A stretch of 41,108 nt of DNA, taken from assembly GCF_000420445.1 (NCBI RefSeq), contig NZ_ATUY01000012.1, positions 1 to 41,108 on the forward strand, read 5' to 3'. The notes under the pieces were generated by a model. It searched no databases, had not been told where the DNA came from, and was given only the letters and a program-made list of their open reading frames with translations. The position numbers and the translations under genes were made by a program. Positions 8,299 through 17,946 of the stretch are shown in pieces (position 1 is the stretch's first letter; each line of letters begins with the position of its first letter). This stretch comes from Actinotignum urinale DSM 15805 (GTDB lineage: Bacteria > Actinomycetota > Actinomycetes > Actinomycetales > Actinomycetaceae).

Positions 8299-10270
8299 AA
8301 CAGAGGCGCAAAACATGCCGACATTACGTAGCCAGTTGCAGTGGATACGATCCATTACGCGCCCGGTACACCGCCCCCTACTCATCTCCACCATCTGCAG
8401 AGCCCTAGCAACCATAAGCGACATACTCCTCTTCGGAACCATCGCCTACGCGCTGTTTATAGCATTAAACAGATATTCAGCATGGGGGTTAGTAGGAATC
8501 ATTGTCCTCCTCGCCATACTTAAAGCAATACTCAGATACTACGAACAATTCACAGGACACTACGTCGCCTTCAAAGCACTAGAACTCCTGCGAACCCACG
8601 CATTCTCAAAACTCTGGCCCAAAGCGCCAGGAATCGTCGCACAATCAAAAACCGGGGAACTCCTAACAACCCTCACCAAAGATATCGACCGAATAGAAGT
8701 CCTCTACGCACACACCTTCGCCCCATTCGTCTGCGCATATATCCTCACACCCCTCGGCATCATAACAGGAGGGTTCCTCATAGGATGGAAAGCCATGATA
8801 GTGCCAGCAATCAGCGCACTATTAGCGCTCGTGGTTATCCCATGGATAGGTGCGCGTTCCTCCCAAAAAGCAACAACACGAGAACTTGAACAGAGAAGAA
8901 AACTCAACCAACACCTGACCGACACCCTCTACGGAATACCCGACGTTCTCACCTACGGCGCCCAAGAAAAACGCTTGAAAGAAACCGACGAACTGAGCGA
9001 TAGCGTTATGGCAGTCGCGAAACCCGCACGAATCTATACGGCGCTAAGGCGAGCGCTCAACCTATTCGCCATGCTCAGCGCAACAGCATGGATAATATGG
9101 GTCGGAACCGAGCAATACTACACCCTTTTCAGCCAGGCCCTCCAAACACACGACGGACGCTACGCCATACATTTTGGCGCATTAACAATAGCCTGCGCAG
9201 TCGGAATGTTACGCCTATGGTCAGGCCCAAGCGACGTTGAAACTGTGGCAAGCGCCCTGCACGTGTCCATCGCGGCCGTAACACGCCTGCATCACATATG
9301 CACACATGACGACAACTTAAAAGACGGAGAAAAAACACTACCGACAGAAAAAACCGGGCTGAGTATCGACATCGACAACATCACCTACGCATATCCGCAC
9401 GGTTCACAAGTATTGAAGGGCATCAGCCTTACAATTCCCGAAGGAAGCTACACCGTCATCACAGGGCATTCCGGATGCGGAAAATCAACACTTCTGCACC
9501 TCATCCAACGCTATGCAGACCCCGATACCGGAAAGATAAGCATCGACGGGATACCATTAACCGACATACAGCGAAATTCACTATATCGCCGAGTCTGCGC
9601 CGTCGCACAAAAAAACGATCTTATTAACGCCAGCATTGCATACAACCTTCGCCTCGGCGCACCAGACGCCACCGACGAAGAACTAGAACACGCATTACAT
9701 ATCGTCTCCATGGATCAAGACGTTCAAAATATGCCTGAAGGACTCGACACAAAAGTTGGAGGCAAACCCCAACATGGGCAACCCGCAGGATATGCACTCA
9801 GCGGGGGACAAGTGGCGCGATTGTGTCTCGCACGAGCATTGCTCATGCGCCCAGCCATACTTATTCTCGACGAATGGGCGGCAGCGCTCGACATCGACAC
9901 AGAAGAAGAAATCCGCGAACGCCTGCGTGAAGAAATGCCAGGACTCACCATTATTGAAGTAACCCACCGGCACAATATCGCCGACGAAGCAGAAGCCGTT
10001 ATCACCCTCGACAAAGGACGCATATTCCAGGGAGCTAACAACCAGTTAGCCACACAAACGGAAGAGAATAATGCCGAGACAGAGGGAAACGACGACGCAG
10101 TGACGGAAAGTGGCGACGCACAAGCGGAAAATGACACCACAGTTGCAGAAAATGATGACGTTGTAGGGGAAAATGGCGACGCACAAGGGGAAAGTGGCAG
10201 TACAGTGTCGGAAAATGGCGATGCGCTAGCGAAAGATAGCGCCACAACCGGGGAAAATCAAAGCGCGTGA
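8285..10270 (+). CDS. ABC exporter-type half transporter, CydC-like, heme operon
   Basis: A 661-residue partner of the upstream half transporter. Its ATG lies inside the last codons of that gene (14-base overlap), so translation is probably coupled. Six membrane helices are followed by an ATPase: Walker A GHSGCGKSTLL, signature ALSGGQVARLCLARALL, Walker B ILILDEW, switch EVTHRHN. The usual DEPTSALD is here DEWAAALD; the catalytic Glu is kept, but Pro-Thr becomes Trp-Ala. The last ~75 residues are an acidic tail of about eight heptapeptide repeats (type E-N-G-D-A-Q-G). The CydC family is certain enough as an architecture; the transported substrate is not. It ends with a GTGA overlap with hmuU. 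Confidence 0.75.
   Translation: MTTNKTEAQNMPTLRSQLQWIRSITRPVHRPLLISTICRALATISDILLFGTIAYALFIALNRYSAWGLVGIIVLLAILKAILRYYEQFTGHYVAFKALELLRTHAFSKLWPKAPGIVAQSKTGELLTTLTKDIDRIEVLYAHTFAPFVCAYILTPLGIITGGFLIGWKAMIVPAISALLALVVIPWIGARSSQKATTRELEQRRKLNQHLTDTLYGIPDVLTYGAQEKRLKETDELSDSVMAVAKPARIYTALRRALNLFAMLSATAWIIWVGTEQYYTLFSQALQTHDGRYAIHFGALTIACAVGMLRLWSGPSDVETVASALHVSIAAVTRLHHICTHDDNLKDGEKTLPTEKTGLSIDIDNITYAYPHGSQVLKGISLTIPEGSYTVITGHSGCGKSTLLHLIQRYADPDTGKISIDGIPLTDIQRNSLYRRVCAVAQKNDLINASIAYNLRLGAPDATDEELEHALHIVSMDQDVQNMPEGLDTKVGGKPQHGQPAGYALSGGQVARLCLARALLMRPAILILDEWAAALDIDTEEEIRERLREEMPGLTIIEVTHRHNIADEAEAVITLDKGRIFQGANNQLATQTEENNAETEGNDDAVTESGDAQAENDTTVAENDDVVGENGDAQGESGSTVSENGDALAKDSATTGENQSA
10106..10265 (+). 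repeat. 21-bp in-frame minisatellite at the 3' end of the CydC-like gene
   Basis: Seven consecutive 21-bp units start at 10106, with a partial one at 10253. The consensus is GAAAATGGCGACGCACAAG plus two bases. Each unit adds seven residues, so changes in copy number would keep the frame and lengthen or shorten an acidic tail. Confidence 0.9.
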
Positions 10271-11346
10271 ACATTGAACCCATGAACAAGCATCACGCCA
10301 CAACCGGAATGCAGAGGCGCGCCTACAGGCGAAGCCTCACCCTCGTGATGCTCACAATCCTCCTGGTAGGAGGAGCGCTCGTTTCCGCACACCTTGGACA
10401 ATTCCCTCTTAGTATTTCCACAGTTCTGCGTGGCTTCGTGGCAGGTTTTGGGCTAACAGAACCGCCCAACCAAGACAACGCCATGGCGGCATTATGGGCA
10501 ATACGTTTCCCGCGTATAGCCCTCGGAATAGTGGTAGGCGGTAGCCTCGCAGTTGCCGGGGCACTTATGCAAGCCATGTTCTCCAACCCCCTAGCGGAGC
10601 CGGGAATCATCGGCGTTTCCACAGGAAGTGCCATGGGAGCCGCTCTCGCCATTGTCTTTTTCCCAACCATTTTAGGCGGAGCACTTGTCCCCATATTTGC
10701 CTTTATTTTCGGCCTTATTGCCTGCCTACTCGTCTACCTCCTCGCCAAAAATGACGGTCGCGCCGAATCACTCACACTCGTCCTGACAGGAATCGCCGTC
10801 ACAGCCGTCGGAAGCGCCCTCACATCCATCGCCATATACATAGCAGACACCAACGCCCGCGACCACATCATCTTCTGGCAAATGGGTTCACTCGCCGGGG
10901 CAAATTGGCAAAGCGTAGGACTCGTTACCCTCGCAACCGTCATAGGAACCGCCTTTTCCGTCGTCATCTCAAAAAAACTCGATATTCTCGCACTCGGAGA
11001 ACGGGAAGCCACACACCTCGGGGTGAACGTAGACGCACTGAGAATAGTGGCAATCCTCCTCACCGCGCTCCTGACCGCATCAGCCGTAGCCTTCGCTGGA
11101 GTTATCGGATTCGTTGGACTCATCGTCCCGCACGTCATCCGCCTACTCATCGGCCCCGTCAACCGATGGCTCATACCCATATCATTCCTCGGTGGGGCAG
11201 TGCTCATTACCTACGCCGACCTCGCAGCCCGCACCCTCGTCCCCTTCAGCGAAATGCCCATAGGGATCTTCACTGCATTGGTAGGCGGGCCGACCTTCTT
11301 CATACTTCTACGACGCAACCTGCGACGCGGGCGACAAGGACTATAA
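10267..11346 (+). CDS. hmuU: Heme ABC transporter permease HmuU (FecCD family)
   Basis: A 359-residue permease of the FecCD/BtuC family, with about nine or ten helices. Family motifs are present: WAIRFPRIALGIVVGGSLAVAG, the segment NPLAEPGIIGVSTGSAMGAA, and near the C-terminus GFVGLIVPHVIRLLIGP, which contacts the ATPase. It ends with the usual LVGGPTFFILLRR. It should form the heme channel with HmuV. The start is GTG 10267, which overlaps the previous stop codon (GTGA) and implies coupled translation; ATG 10282 is the alternative. It is the only gene of this operon without a repetitive insertion. Confidence 0.9.
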   Translation: MNIEPMNKHHATTGMQRRAYRRSLTLVMLTILLVGGALVSAHLGQFPLSISTVLRGFVAGFGLTEPPNQDNAMAALWAIRFPRIALGIVVGGSLAVAGALMQAMFSNPLAEPGIIGVSTGSAMGAALAIVFFPTILGGALVPIFAFIFGLIACLLVYLLAKNDGRAESLTLVLTGIAVTAVGSALTSIAIYIADTNARDHIIFWQMGSLAGANWQSVGLVTLATVIGTAFSVVISKKLDILALGEREATHLGVNVDALRIVAILLTALLTASAVAFAGVIGFVGLIVPHVIRLLIGPVNRWLIPISFLGGAVLITYADLAARTLVPFSEMPIGIFTALVGGPTFFILLRRNLRRGRQGL

Positions 11347-11371
11347 AAGTGCAGAAAACGACGGAGAAAAA

Positions 11372-12538
11372 ATGAGCGAGCAGTTTGGGGAGGGAAAAGT
11401 GAGTGAGCAGTATAGAGGAAAAGTACAGTCTGACGGAAAAGCGGGCGAGCGGTTTGGCGAAAACGAGCAGTTTGGGGGAAAAGTGAGTGAGCAGGTTGGC
11501 GAAAATAAACACGGACTCGCATTGCGTAATGTGTGTTTTTCCTACGGAAACACCCCGATAGTTCGTGGCGTTGATCTTGACGTATTCCCAGGTGAAATTC
11601 TTGGCGTGCTCGGCCCCAACGGAGCCGGAAAATCAACACTGTTGCGCCTTATCGCTGGAGATCTCCAGCCGGAGCGGGGAACAATTACCTACGCAGGGAA
11701 AAATCTCGCGCACTACAAACACCCCGAACATCAACGAAGCGTCATGCCACAAAGTAGCGAATTTCCCTTCGCGTATCTTGTTCGCGACGTCGTCGCCATG
11801 GGTGCAGACGTTGCCGAAAAACCATTCATATGGGATGACATAAACGCTGAGCAAAGCAACGTAGCAAGCAACACAGCAAGCAATACAGCAAGTAATACAG
11901 CAAGTAATACAACAACCAATATTGCAAGCAGTGCAACAAACAACGCAGCAAACAGCACAGCAAACAGCACAGCAAGCAACGGAGAAAACGCGCCTACGCA
12001 CGGCCGTGAAAGCGCAGCCACGTTAAATATAGGAAACGTTAAAGGATACAACGATCGTAAAGCTAGTTACGACGATAATGATCAGACGAATGCGCTCGCA
12101 CCTAGTTACGATAATGACCCGGTAAGCGCCGCTTTGAAAGCAAGTGGCGTCGAATATGCGGAGGATCGCGATGTCATGCGCCTTTCCGGCGGCGAGCAGG
12201 CGCGTGTCACCTTCGCGCGAGTCCTTGCACAAAATGCGCGCGTTATTCTCCTTGACGAACCCACCGCGGCGCTCGACATCTCACATCAACAACGCATTAT
12301 GTCCATCGCCCACACCCTCGCCCTACGCGGGCACACGGTTATCGCCATCATGCACGACATCCAACTTGCGGCACAATACTGCCACCGCATCACCCTCATG
12401 AAAAACGGAGAAACAGTAACATGCGGGAATCCCATGCAAGTGCTCACAAGCGAGAGGCTCAGTGACGTGTATGAGTGGCCCATCAGGGTCGAAAAATTTT
12501 ACGACGGAAACATTGCGATTCTGCCACAAAGTCATTGA
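11372..12538 (+). CDS. hmuV: Heme ABC transporter ATP-binding protein HmuV, with large insertion
   Basis: A 388-residue ATPase that should drive HmuU. Walker A is GPNGAGKSTLL (residue ~87), the Q-loop is VMPQSSEFPF, the signature is LSGGEQARVTFARVL, Walker B is VILLDEPTAALD and the switch is IMHDIQLAAQYC. HmuV is normally ~260 residues. Two extras account for the difference. A ~47-residue N-terminal stretch is built of SEQFG-GKV repeats. A ~100-residue insertion (residues ~148-247), rich in Asn, Ser, Ala and Thr, lies between the Q-loop and signature, that is, in the helical subdomain. Part of it is a 12-bp DNA repeat. All catalytic motifs are intact. The start is ATG 11372, after GGAG. It is the last gene of the operon. 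Confidence 0.85.
   Translation: MSEQFGEGKVSEQYRGKVQSDGKAGERFGENEQFGGKVSEQVGENKHGLALRNVCFSYGNTPIVRGVDLDVFPGEILGVLGPNGAGKSTLLRLIAGDLQPERGTITYAGKNLAHYKHPEHQRSVMPQSSEFPFAYLVRDVVAMGADVAEKPFIWDDINAEQSNVASNTASNTASNTASNTTTNIASSATNNAANSTANSTASNGENAPTHGRESAATLNIGNVKGYNDRKASYDDNDQTNALAPSYDNDPVSAALKASGVEYAEDRDVMRLSGGEQARVTFARVLAQNARVILLDEPTAALDISHQQRIMSIAHTLALRGHTVIAIMHDIQLAAQYCHRITLMKNGETVTCGNPMQVLTSERLSDVYEWPIRVEKFYDGNIAILPQSH
11376..11510 (+). repeat. Repeats encoding the HmuV N-terminal extension
   Basis: Blocks of the type GAGCAGTTTGGGG...AAAAGTGAGTGAGCAG occur near 11377-11410 and again near 11465-11495, with degenerate copies between. They encode SEQFG.GKVSEQ peptide before the ATPase core. Confidence 0.7.
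11851..11980 (+). repeat. 12-bp minisatellite inside hmuV
   Basis: About ten degenerate copies of AGCAAYACAGCA (peptide Ser-Asn-Thr-Ala) lie in frame. They interrupt the segment between Q-loop and signature of the ATPase. Confidence 0.9.
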
Positions 12539-12616
12539 AAAGCACCGAAAATCGTCGTCGATAAAACGCTGAAATAAGCTAACAGAAACCCCGTAAATAG
12601 TCTCACGCTATAAGAC

Positions 12617-12622
12617 CATAAT
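12617..12622 (+). promoter_or_regulatory. Possible -10 box of the ilv operon
   Basis: CATAAT (5 of 6 to consensus) lies 66 bases before the leader peptide start. No good -35 is visible. TCTCAC (12601-12606) and GTGAGA (12630-12635) form a wide dyad around it and could be an operator. Confidence 0.35.
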
Positions 12623-12687
12623 CCACAATGTGAGATTTCATCATTTTTTACTTCACTTACACCCAAAGCTCAGGTACTCTATGAAAC

Positions 12688-12717
12688 ATGGAAAAAATTC
12701 TCGTCGTCGTTATGTAG
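12688..12717 (+). CDS. ilv operon leader peptide
   Basis: A nine-residue frame, M-E-K-I-L-V-V-V-M, ends at TAG. Five of the nine codons are consecutive Ile, Leu, Val, Val, Val, the end products controlled by the operon. The stop codon touches the base of the first hairpin of the attenuator. A ribosome slowed at these codons by shortage of charged tRNA would change folding downstream. The ribosome-binding site is weak (AGG about 13 bases upstream). An overlapping frame from ATG 12681 has no such bias. Confidence 0.75.
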   Translation: MEKILVVVM

Positions 12718-12780
12718 CGCACTACCGCCGTGAGGCAACCACGTAGTGCGCGCCCCTCAACATGGAGGGGCTATATTTTT
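12717..12780 (+). promoter_or_regulatory. ilvBNC transcription attenuator
   Basis: Hairpin 1 pairs GCGCACTAC (12717-12725) with GTAGTGCGC (12743-12751). Immediately after it, GCCCCTC (12752-12758) pairs with GAGGGGC (12765-12771), followed by TATATTTTT, an intrinsic terminator. With the leader peptide this is the classic layout of amino-acid-controlled attenuation. The alternative antiterminator pairing is not obvious; the best I see is TGAGG (12731-12735) with CCTCA. Confidence 0.8.
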
Positions 12781-12844
12781 GGAAAAGATTGCGAAAACGC
12801 AAGAATCCACATAACGCGACGAAAAGAATACGTAAGGAGGGCGC

Positions 12845-14656
12845 ATGCCGACACAGCGCGAAAGCGATGCTGGTGAGAACGAAACTCACCCCCAGATTCG
12901 CGAACGAATGACGGGCGCACAAGCAATTGTTCGTTCACTCGAAGAATTGGGCGTGAAAGTTGCCTTCGGTCTACCAGGTGGCGCAATTTTGCACACCTAT
13001 GATCCGCTCTACGATGTAGAACAACTCCGCCATATCCTCGTTCGCCATGAACAAGGTGGCGGGCATGCGGCAGAAGGATACGCGCTCGCAACCGGACTGC
13101 CCGGTGTCATGATTGCAACATCGGGGCCCGGCGCAACAAACCTTATCACCCCGCTACTAGACGCCAACATGGATTCCATCCCCCTTGTGTGCATCACCGG
13201 ACAGGTCGGTGCCTCAGCAATTGGCACCGACGCCTTCCAGGAAGCCGATATTGTGGGGGCAACAATGCCCATGGTCAAACACTCCTTTCTTGTGACAGAA
13301 GGTAAAGATATTCCAGCACGTATTGCTGAAGCCTTCCACATCGCAACCACGGGACGCCCAGGGCCCGTGCTTGTGGACGTCGCAAAATCAGCACAGGGTG
13401 AAGAAATCGAATTTGTGTGGCCACCCGTGATGGACTTGCCCGGATACAAGCCGGTGTTACGTCCCAACGCACGCCAGGTTCGCGAAGCAGCGCGCCTGAT
13501 TGCCACATCATCCCGTCCGGTTCTCTACGTTGGTGGTGGCGCCTCACGTGCACACGTCTCCAAAGCGATTACGTATCTCTCCGACATTACACACGCACCC
13601 GTTGTGACAACGCTCCCAGCGCGCGGAGTCGTGGCGGATTCGCATCCGAATAACCTCGGAATGCCGGGCATGCACGGAACAGTTCCGGCGGTTGGTGCGT
13701 TGCAACGTTCCGATCTTATCGTGTGCCTTGGCGCCCGATTCGACGACCGCGTGACAGGAAAACTTGACGATTTCGCACCCCACGCGCGCGTGGTCCACAT
13801 CGATATCGACCCGGCAGAAATCAGTAAAAACCGCGAGGCAGACGTACCCATCGTCGGCGATCTTGCACTTACGGTTCCCATCCTTGTACAGGAAGTGAAA
13901 AACGCCCAAAAACAATACGGCGAAGCTGACCTTGAACAATGGTGGGCGTACCTCAACGGTTTGCGAAAGAAATTCCCGCTCGGATACGGTGAAACGACGG
14001 ACGGGCTCATGTCCGGCCAGTACGTTATTGAACGCCTCAGCGAAGTCGTGGGAAGCGACGACGTTATTTGGGTAACCGGCGTGGGCCAACACCAAATGTG
14101 GGCAGCCCAGTTCATTAAGTTCGAAAAACCCCACCAGTTCCTCAGCTCGGGCGGTGCCGGAACAATGGGTTACGGAATTCCCGCAGGTATGGGAGCAAAA
14201 GTCGGGAAGCCAGAAAAAACCGTGTGGGTTATTGACGGCGACGGCTCCTTCCAGATGACAAACCAAGAACTGGCAACATGCCGTCTCAACGGCATCAACA
14301 TTAAAGTTGCCATTATTAACAACTCCAGCCTCGGCATGGTTCGCCAATGGCAAACCCTGTTCTACAACGAACGCTACTCGTTCACCAACCTCGATAGCGA
14401 CGTGACCCCGCACTATATTCCAGACTTCGTCAAACTCTCCGAGTCATACGACTGCGTAGCATGGCGTGTGGACAAGGCGGAGGACGTGGACGCCACCATC
14501 GAAAAAGCGATGAGTATTAACGACCGCCCGGTGGTTATCGACTTCATAACATCACCAGATGCCGAAGTGTGGCCCATGGTTCCAGCCGGCGTATCCAATT
14601 CGGAAATCCAATACGCCCGCGGAATACGTCCCGTCGCAGGCGAAGATCAAGCATAA
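12845..14656 (+). CDS. ilvB: Acetolactate synthase large subunit IlvB
   Basis: A 603-residue catalytic subunit that joins two pyruvates, or pyruvate and 2-oxobutyrate, in the first common step of Val, Leu and Ile synthesis. It uses thiamine diphosphate, FAD and Mg. The catalytic Glu is in [14 protein letters not shown] (Glu ~69), and the cofactor motif is [15 protein letters not shown]...NN (residues ~463-492). The middle domain has the expected FAD-site segments [13 protein letters not shown]-like (here [13 protein letters not shown]). The length is normal. The start is ATG 12845 with AAGGAGG upstream. It is the first structural gene of ilvB-ilvN-ilvC and lies behind the attenuator. It works in the cytoplasm in complex with IlvN. 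Confidence 0.97.
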   Translation: MPTQRESDAGENETHPQIRERMTGAQAIVRSLEELGVKVAFGLPGGAILHTYDPLYDVEQLRHILVRHEQGGGHAAEGYALATGLPGVMIATSGPGATNLITPLLDANMDSIPLVCITGQVGASAIGTDAFQEADIVGATMPMVKHSFLVTEGKDIPARIAEAFHIATTGRPGPVLVDVAKSAQGEEIEFVWPPVMDLPGYKPVLRPNARQVREAARLIATSSRPVLYVGGGASRAHVSKAITYLSDITHAPVVTTLPARGVVADSHPNNLGMPGMHGTVPAVGALQRSDLIVCLGARFDDRVTGKLDDFAPHARVVHIDIDPAEISKNREADVPIVGDLALTVPILVQEVKNAQKQYGEADLEQWWAYLNGLRKKFPLGYGETTDGLMSGQYVIERLSEVVGSDDVIWVTGVGQHQMWAAQFIKFEKPHQFLSSGGAGTMGYGIPAGMGAKVGKPEKTVWVIDGDGSFQMTNQELATCRLNGINIKVAIINNSSLGMVRQWQTLFYNERYSFTNLDSDVTPHYIPDFVKLSESYDCVAWRVDKAEDVDATIEKAMSINDRPVVIDFITSPDAEVWPMVPAGVSNSEIQYARGIRPVAGEDQA

Positions 14657-14682
14657 CGAGCACAGTTAAAGAGAGGAATAAC

Positions 14683-15261
14683 ATGTCAACTCGTTACACC
14701 CTGTCCGTGCTCGTGGAAAACAAGCCCGGCGTCCTTACCCGTGTTGCGGGCTTGTTTGCACGGCGCGCATTCAACATCCACTCCCTCGCCGTGGGGCAAA
14801 CCGAAAATCCGCTTCTTTCCCGGATTACCCTCGTCGTCGACGGAGATGCGCACCCCCTCGAACAGGTGACAAAACAGCTCAACAAGCTGGTCAACGTCAT
14901 TAAAATCGTCGAACTTCCCGATGCTCAATCCGTTCACCGCAGACTCATTTTGATTAAAGTTCGCGCAACCGACGAAACACGCGCAAACGTGCTTCAAGTT
15001 GCCGATCTTTTCCGCGCACACGTGGTAGACATGGTTCCCGAGGCCCTCACCATTGAGGCGACCGGAAGCCGACAGAAAATCGAGGCACTGCTGGCGGCGT
15101 TGAATCCCTATGGGGTCAAAGAAATTGTGCAGTCGGGAACCGTTGCCGTCGCGCGTGGAGCCCGTTCACTATCGGAGCGCGCCGCTGCGGAAATGGAAGC
15201 AACACGAGCCGAGTTCGCCGAACCCGTCGTGAAGGGATGGGACGAAAATACCGACTGTTAA
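14683..15261 (+). CDS. ilvN: Acetolactate synthase small (regulatory) subunit IlvN
   Basis: A 192-residue regulatory partner of IlvB that confers feedback inhibition by valine. The N-terminal ACT domain starts at once (TLSVLVENKPGVLTRVAGLF, then RRAFNIHSLAVGQTE). The C-terminal ALS_ss domain follows (RRLILIKVRA, VHRR, PYGVKEIVQSGTVAVARG). ATG 14683 is chosen because GAGAGGAA lies five bases upstream and the ACT domain begins there; the longer in-frame start at 14569 overlaps ilvB and has no such site. It follows ilvB by 26 bases. Confidence 0.96.
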   Translation: MSTRYTLSVLVENKPGVLTRVAGLFARRAFNIHSLAVGQTENPLLSRITLVVDGDAHPLEQVTKQLNKLVNVIKIVELPDAQSVHRRLILIKVRATDETRANVLQVADLFRAHVVDMVPEALTIEATGSRQKIEALLAALNPYGVKEIVQSGTVAVARGARSLSERAAAEMEATRAEFAEPVVKGWDENTDC

Positions 15262-15408
15262 GCGCATAAGTACGCTTGTATCGTGTGCGGGCTCGTGCCG
15301 CAAATGGAACACAGATGTGTTACGACGAAAAACCTCGCGTTTCGATTAAGAACCGATGAGGTGCCGAATGAGGTGCGCACGTTTTTTGCCCACCTTACAA
15401 ATTCATAA

Positions 15409-16494
<1,086 letters not shown>

Positions 16495-16502
16495 ATAGCG
16501 CG

Positions 16503-16620
16503 AGGCTTTTGCTGTTGAGTCTGGTGCTGGCGGTTAGTGGCCGGGCTTGCTAATCGATGTAAGGCTTTTGGCGCTGATTCGGGTAGTGAAGGCTAATGGC
16601 CGGGAGGTGCGTTAAATAGC
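16503..16620. repeat. ~59-bp imperfect tandem duplication after ilvC
   Basis: AGGCTTTT at 16503 and again at 16562 open two similar units that share GGTTAGTGGCCGGG/GGCTAATGGCCGGG. Both are preceded by TAAATAGCGCG-like sequence (16492 and 16614). It is non-coding and lies in the 3' region of the ilv transcript. Confidence 0.55.
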
Positions 16621-16706
16621 GCGCAAGGCCTGCCGGCCACCGTGAGTACCTGGGGCTTTCCCGCATACACTCAACCGTGTGAAGCACTAATGGCGTATGT
16701 TTAACG

Positions 16707-16746
16707 AACGGGCGGGTAACTCTTCCGAGTTACCCGCCCGTTTTTT
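16707..16746 (+). terminator. Intrinsic terminator of the ilv operon
   Basis: A perfect 14-bp core stem, CGGGCGGGTAACTC with its complement, has a TTCC loop and is followed by TTTTTT. It extends two more bases outward as AA/TT. This is one of the strongest terminators in the window. Confidence 0.95.
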
Positions 16747-16853
16747 GCGCCCTTGGCGTGGGTGCCCCGTGTGCATGGTAGAGGCAAGCCGGATCTTGGT
16801 GAGCGAACTTGGTGACGGGTTGGTTTTTACGGGTGAGTTTTAGCCTTCCGTAC

Positions 16854-17597
16854 CCCAAGTAGTAGGGAAAAGATTTCGAGGCTGCGCTCCGGGGAATGAT
16901 GGCGCTCGGCTATGCGGGTGCGAACGTGACAATGCCATACAAAACAATCGCGCTGAAATATTTGGACGAACTCACGCCCACCGCCGCGCTCATGGGCGCC
17001 GTGAACACCGTGGAGTTCAAAGACGGCAAAATGATTGGGCACAACACGGACGGCCTGGGGCTGCTTGAAGTTTTGGAGGCCACAGGCGTGGACCTTCCGG
17101 GTGCAAAAATGGTTGTCCTCGGCGCGGGAGGCGCAGGTTCCGCCGTGTTTGTGGAGGCCACAATCAAAGGCGTTAAACACCTCAAAGTTTTCAACGCAAA
17201 CGATCAATTCTTTGAGCCAACACGCAAGCACCTCGCCCACATTTCCGAAGAAACCGGGGCGACGATCTAGCTCGTGGATTTAGCCGATAAGGAGGCTCTG
17301 AAGGCCACGGTGGGCGAAGCCGACATCGTTGTGAACGCAACCCGCGTAGGGATGGGCGATCTTGCCGACCAGTCCAACCTCGAGCAGGAATGGATGCGTC
17401 CGGGACAAATGATTGTTGACACGACCTACATTCCCGTTATCACCGAGTTGCTACGGCGCGCGGAAGCTGCTGGGGCGACGCCGATCACCGGCCTGACAAT
17501 GCTCGTTGCCCAGGGCGCCCTCGGCGAAAAAATCTGGTTCGGCGTGGACATGCCCATTGACGACGTAAAGCGCGATGTTTTCAAAGATTTGAAGTAA
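16854..17597 (+). pseudogene. Broken shikimate dehydrogenase (AroE/YdiB-like)
   Basis: A remnant of an NAD(P)-dependent shikimate or quinate dehydrogenase. Homology begins at GKDFEAALRGMMALGYAG, runs through NVTMPYK, GAVNTVEFKDGKMIGHNTDG and the Rossmann GAGGAGSAV, and ends normally (GLTMLVAQGALGEKIWFG). Two defects are visible. About 60 N-terminal residues, with the substrate-binding serines, are missing: TAG TAG lies just upstream and the ilv terminator ends 107 bases before. An in-frame TAG also interrupts the gene at 17268-17270, after GATI, and the same frame resumes with LVDLADKEALK. The coding sense after the stop is intact, so decay is recent. No function is expected. Confidence 0.85.
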
Positions 17598-17610
17598 AGG
17601 TGATGTAAAG

Positions 17611-17670
17611 AAACGCGCGCTTTGTTGCGTAATGTGTGCAAAATAAGCCGTAGCGAAGCGCGCGTTTCGG
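17611..17670 (+). terminator. Hairpin after the aroE remnant
   Basis: A perfect 12-bp stem, AAACGCGCGCTT (17611-17622) with AAGCGCGCGTTT (17656-17667), has a 33-nt loop. The T-run is short. It is probably the old terminator of the broken gene. Confidence 0.6.
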
Positions 17671-17726
17671 CCCCGAACCGGTTTAAAGGGAGTTTTTTGC
17701 AGGCAAAAACGTGAGTTAGTGGATGG

Positions 17727-17946
17727 AAGGGATTGCTTTATTACTTCCTTTGATAAACTTTACCGTAAGCTGTTACAAGGTGCTTGTTTTAAATGGGTTA
17801 ATTTTTCTCAAAAGTGCTCTGATTTTTCCTACGCACGTGGGGATGAGGTTGGGAATTAGTTCATTTTCCTCTGATAAACTGTACAAAGTATCATTACCGT
17901 AAGAGTATGTGTTGGGAATTAGTTCAATTTCCTTCTGATAGACTTT
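17727..17946. CRISPR. CRISPR-like repeat cluster, left part (two clear, two degenerate repeats)
   Basis: Two clear copies lie at 17848-17882 (35 bp, one deletion) and 17911-17946 (36 bp). They share GTTGGGAATTAGTTCA...TCTGATA(G/A)ACT and are separated by a 28-nt spacer. Degenerate copies can be traced at ~17727-17761 (ending CTTTGATAAACTTT) and ~17793-17828. Read on the minus strand, the repeat begins with GTCTATCA and ends in CTAATTCCCAAC, which resembles type II repeats of actinobacteria as I recall them. There are no cas genes in the window. The spacer and the flank of the first degenerate copy share TTACCGTAAG, which true spacers should not. Confidence 0.6.
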
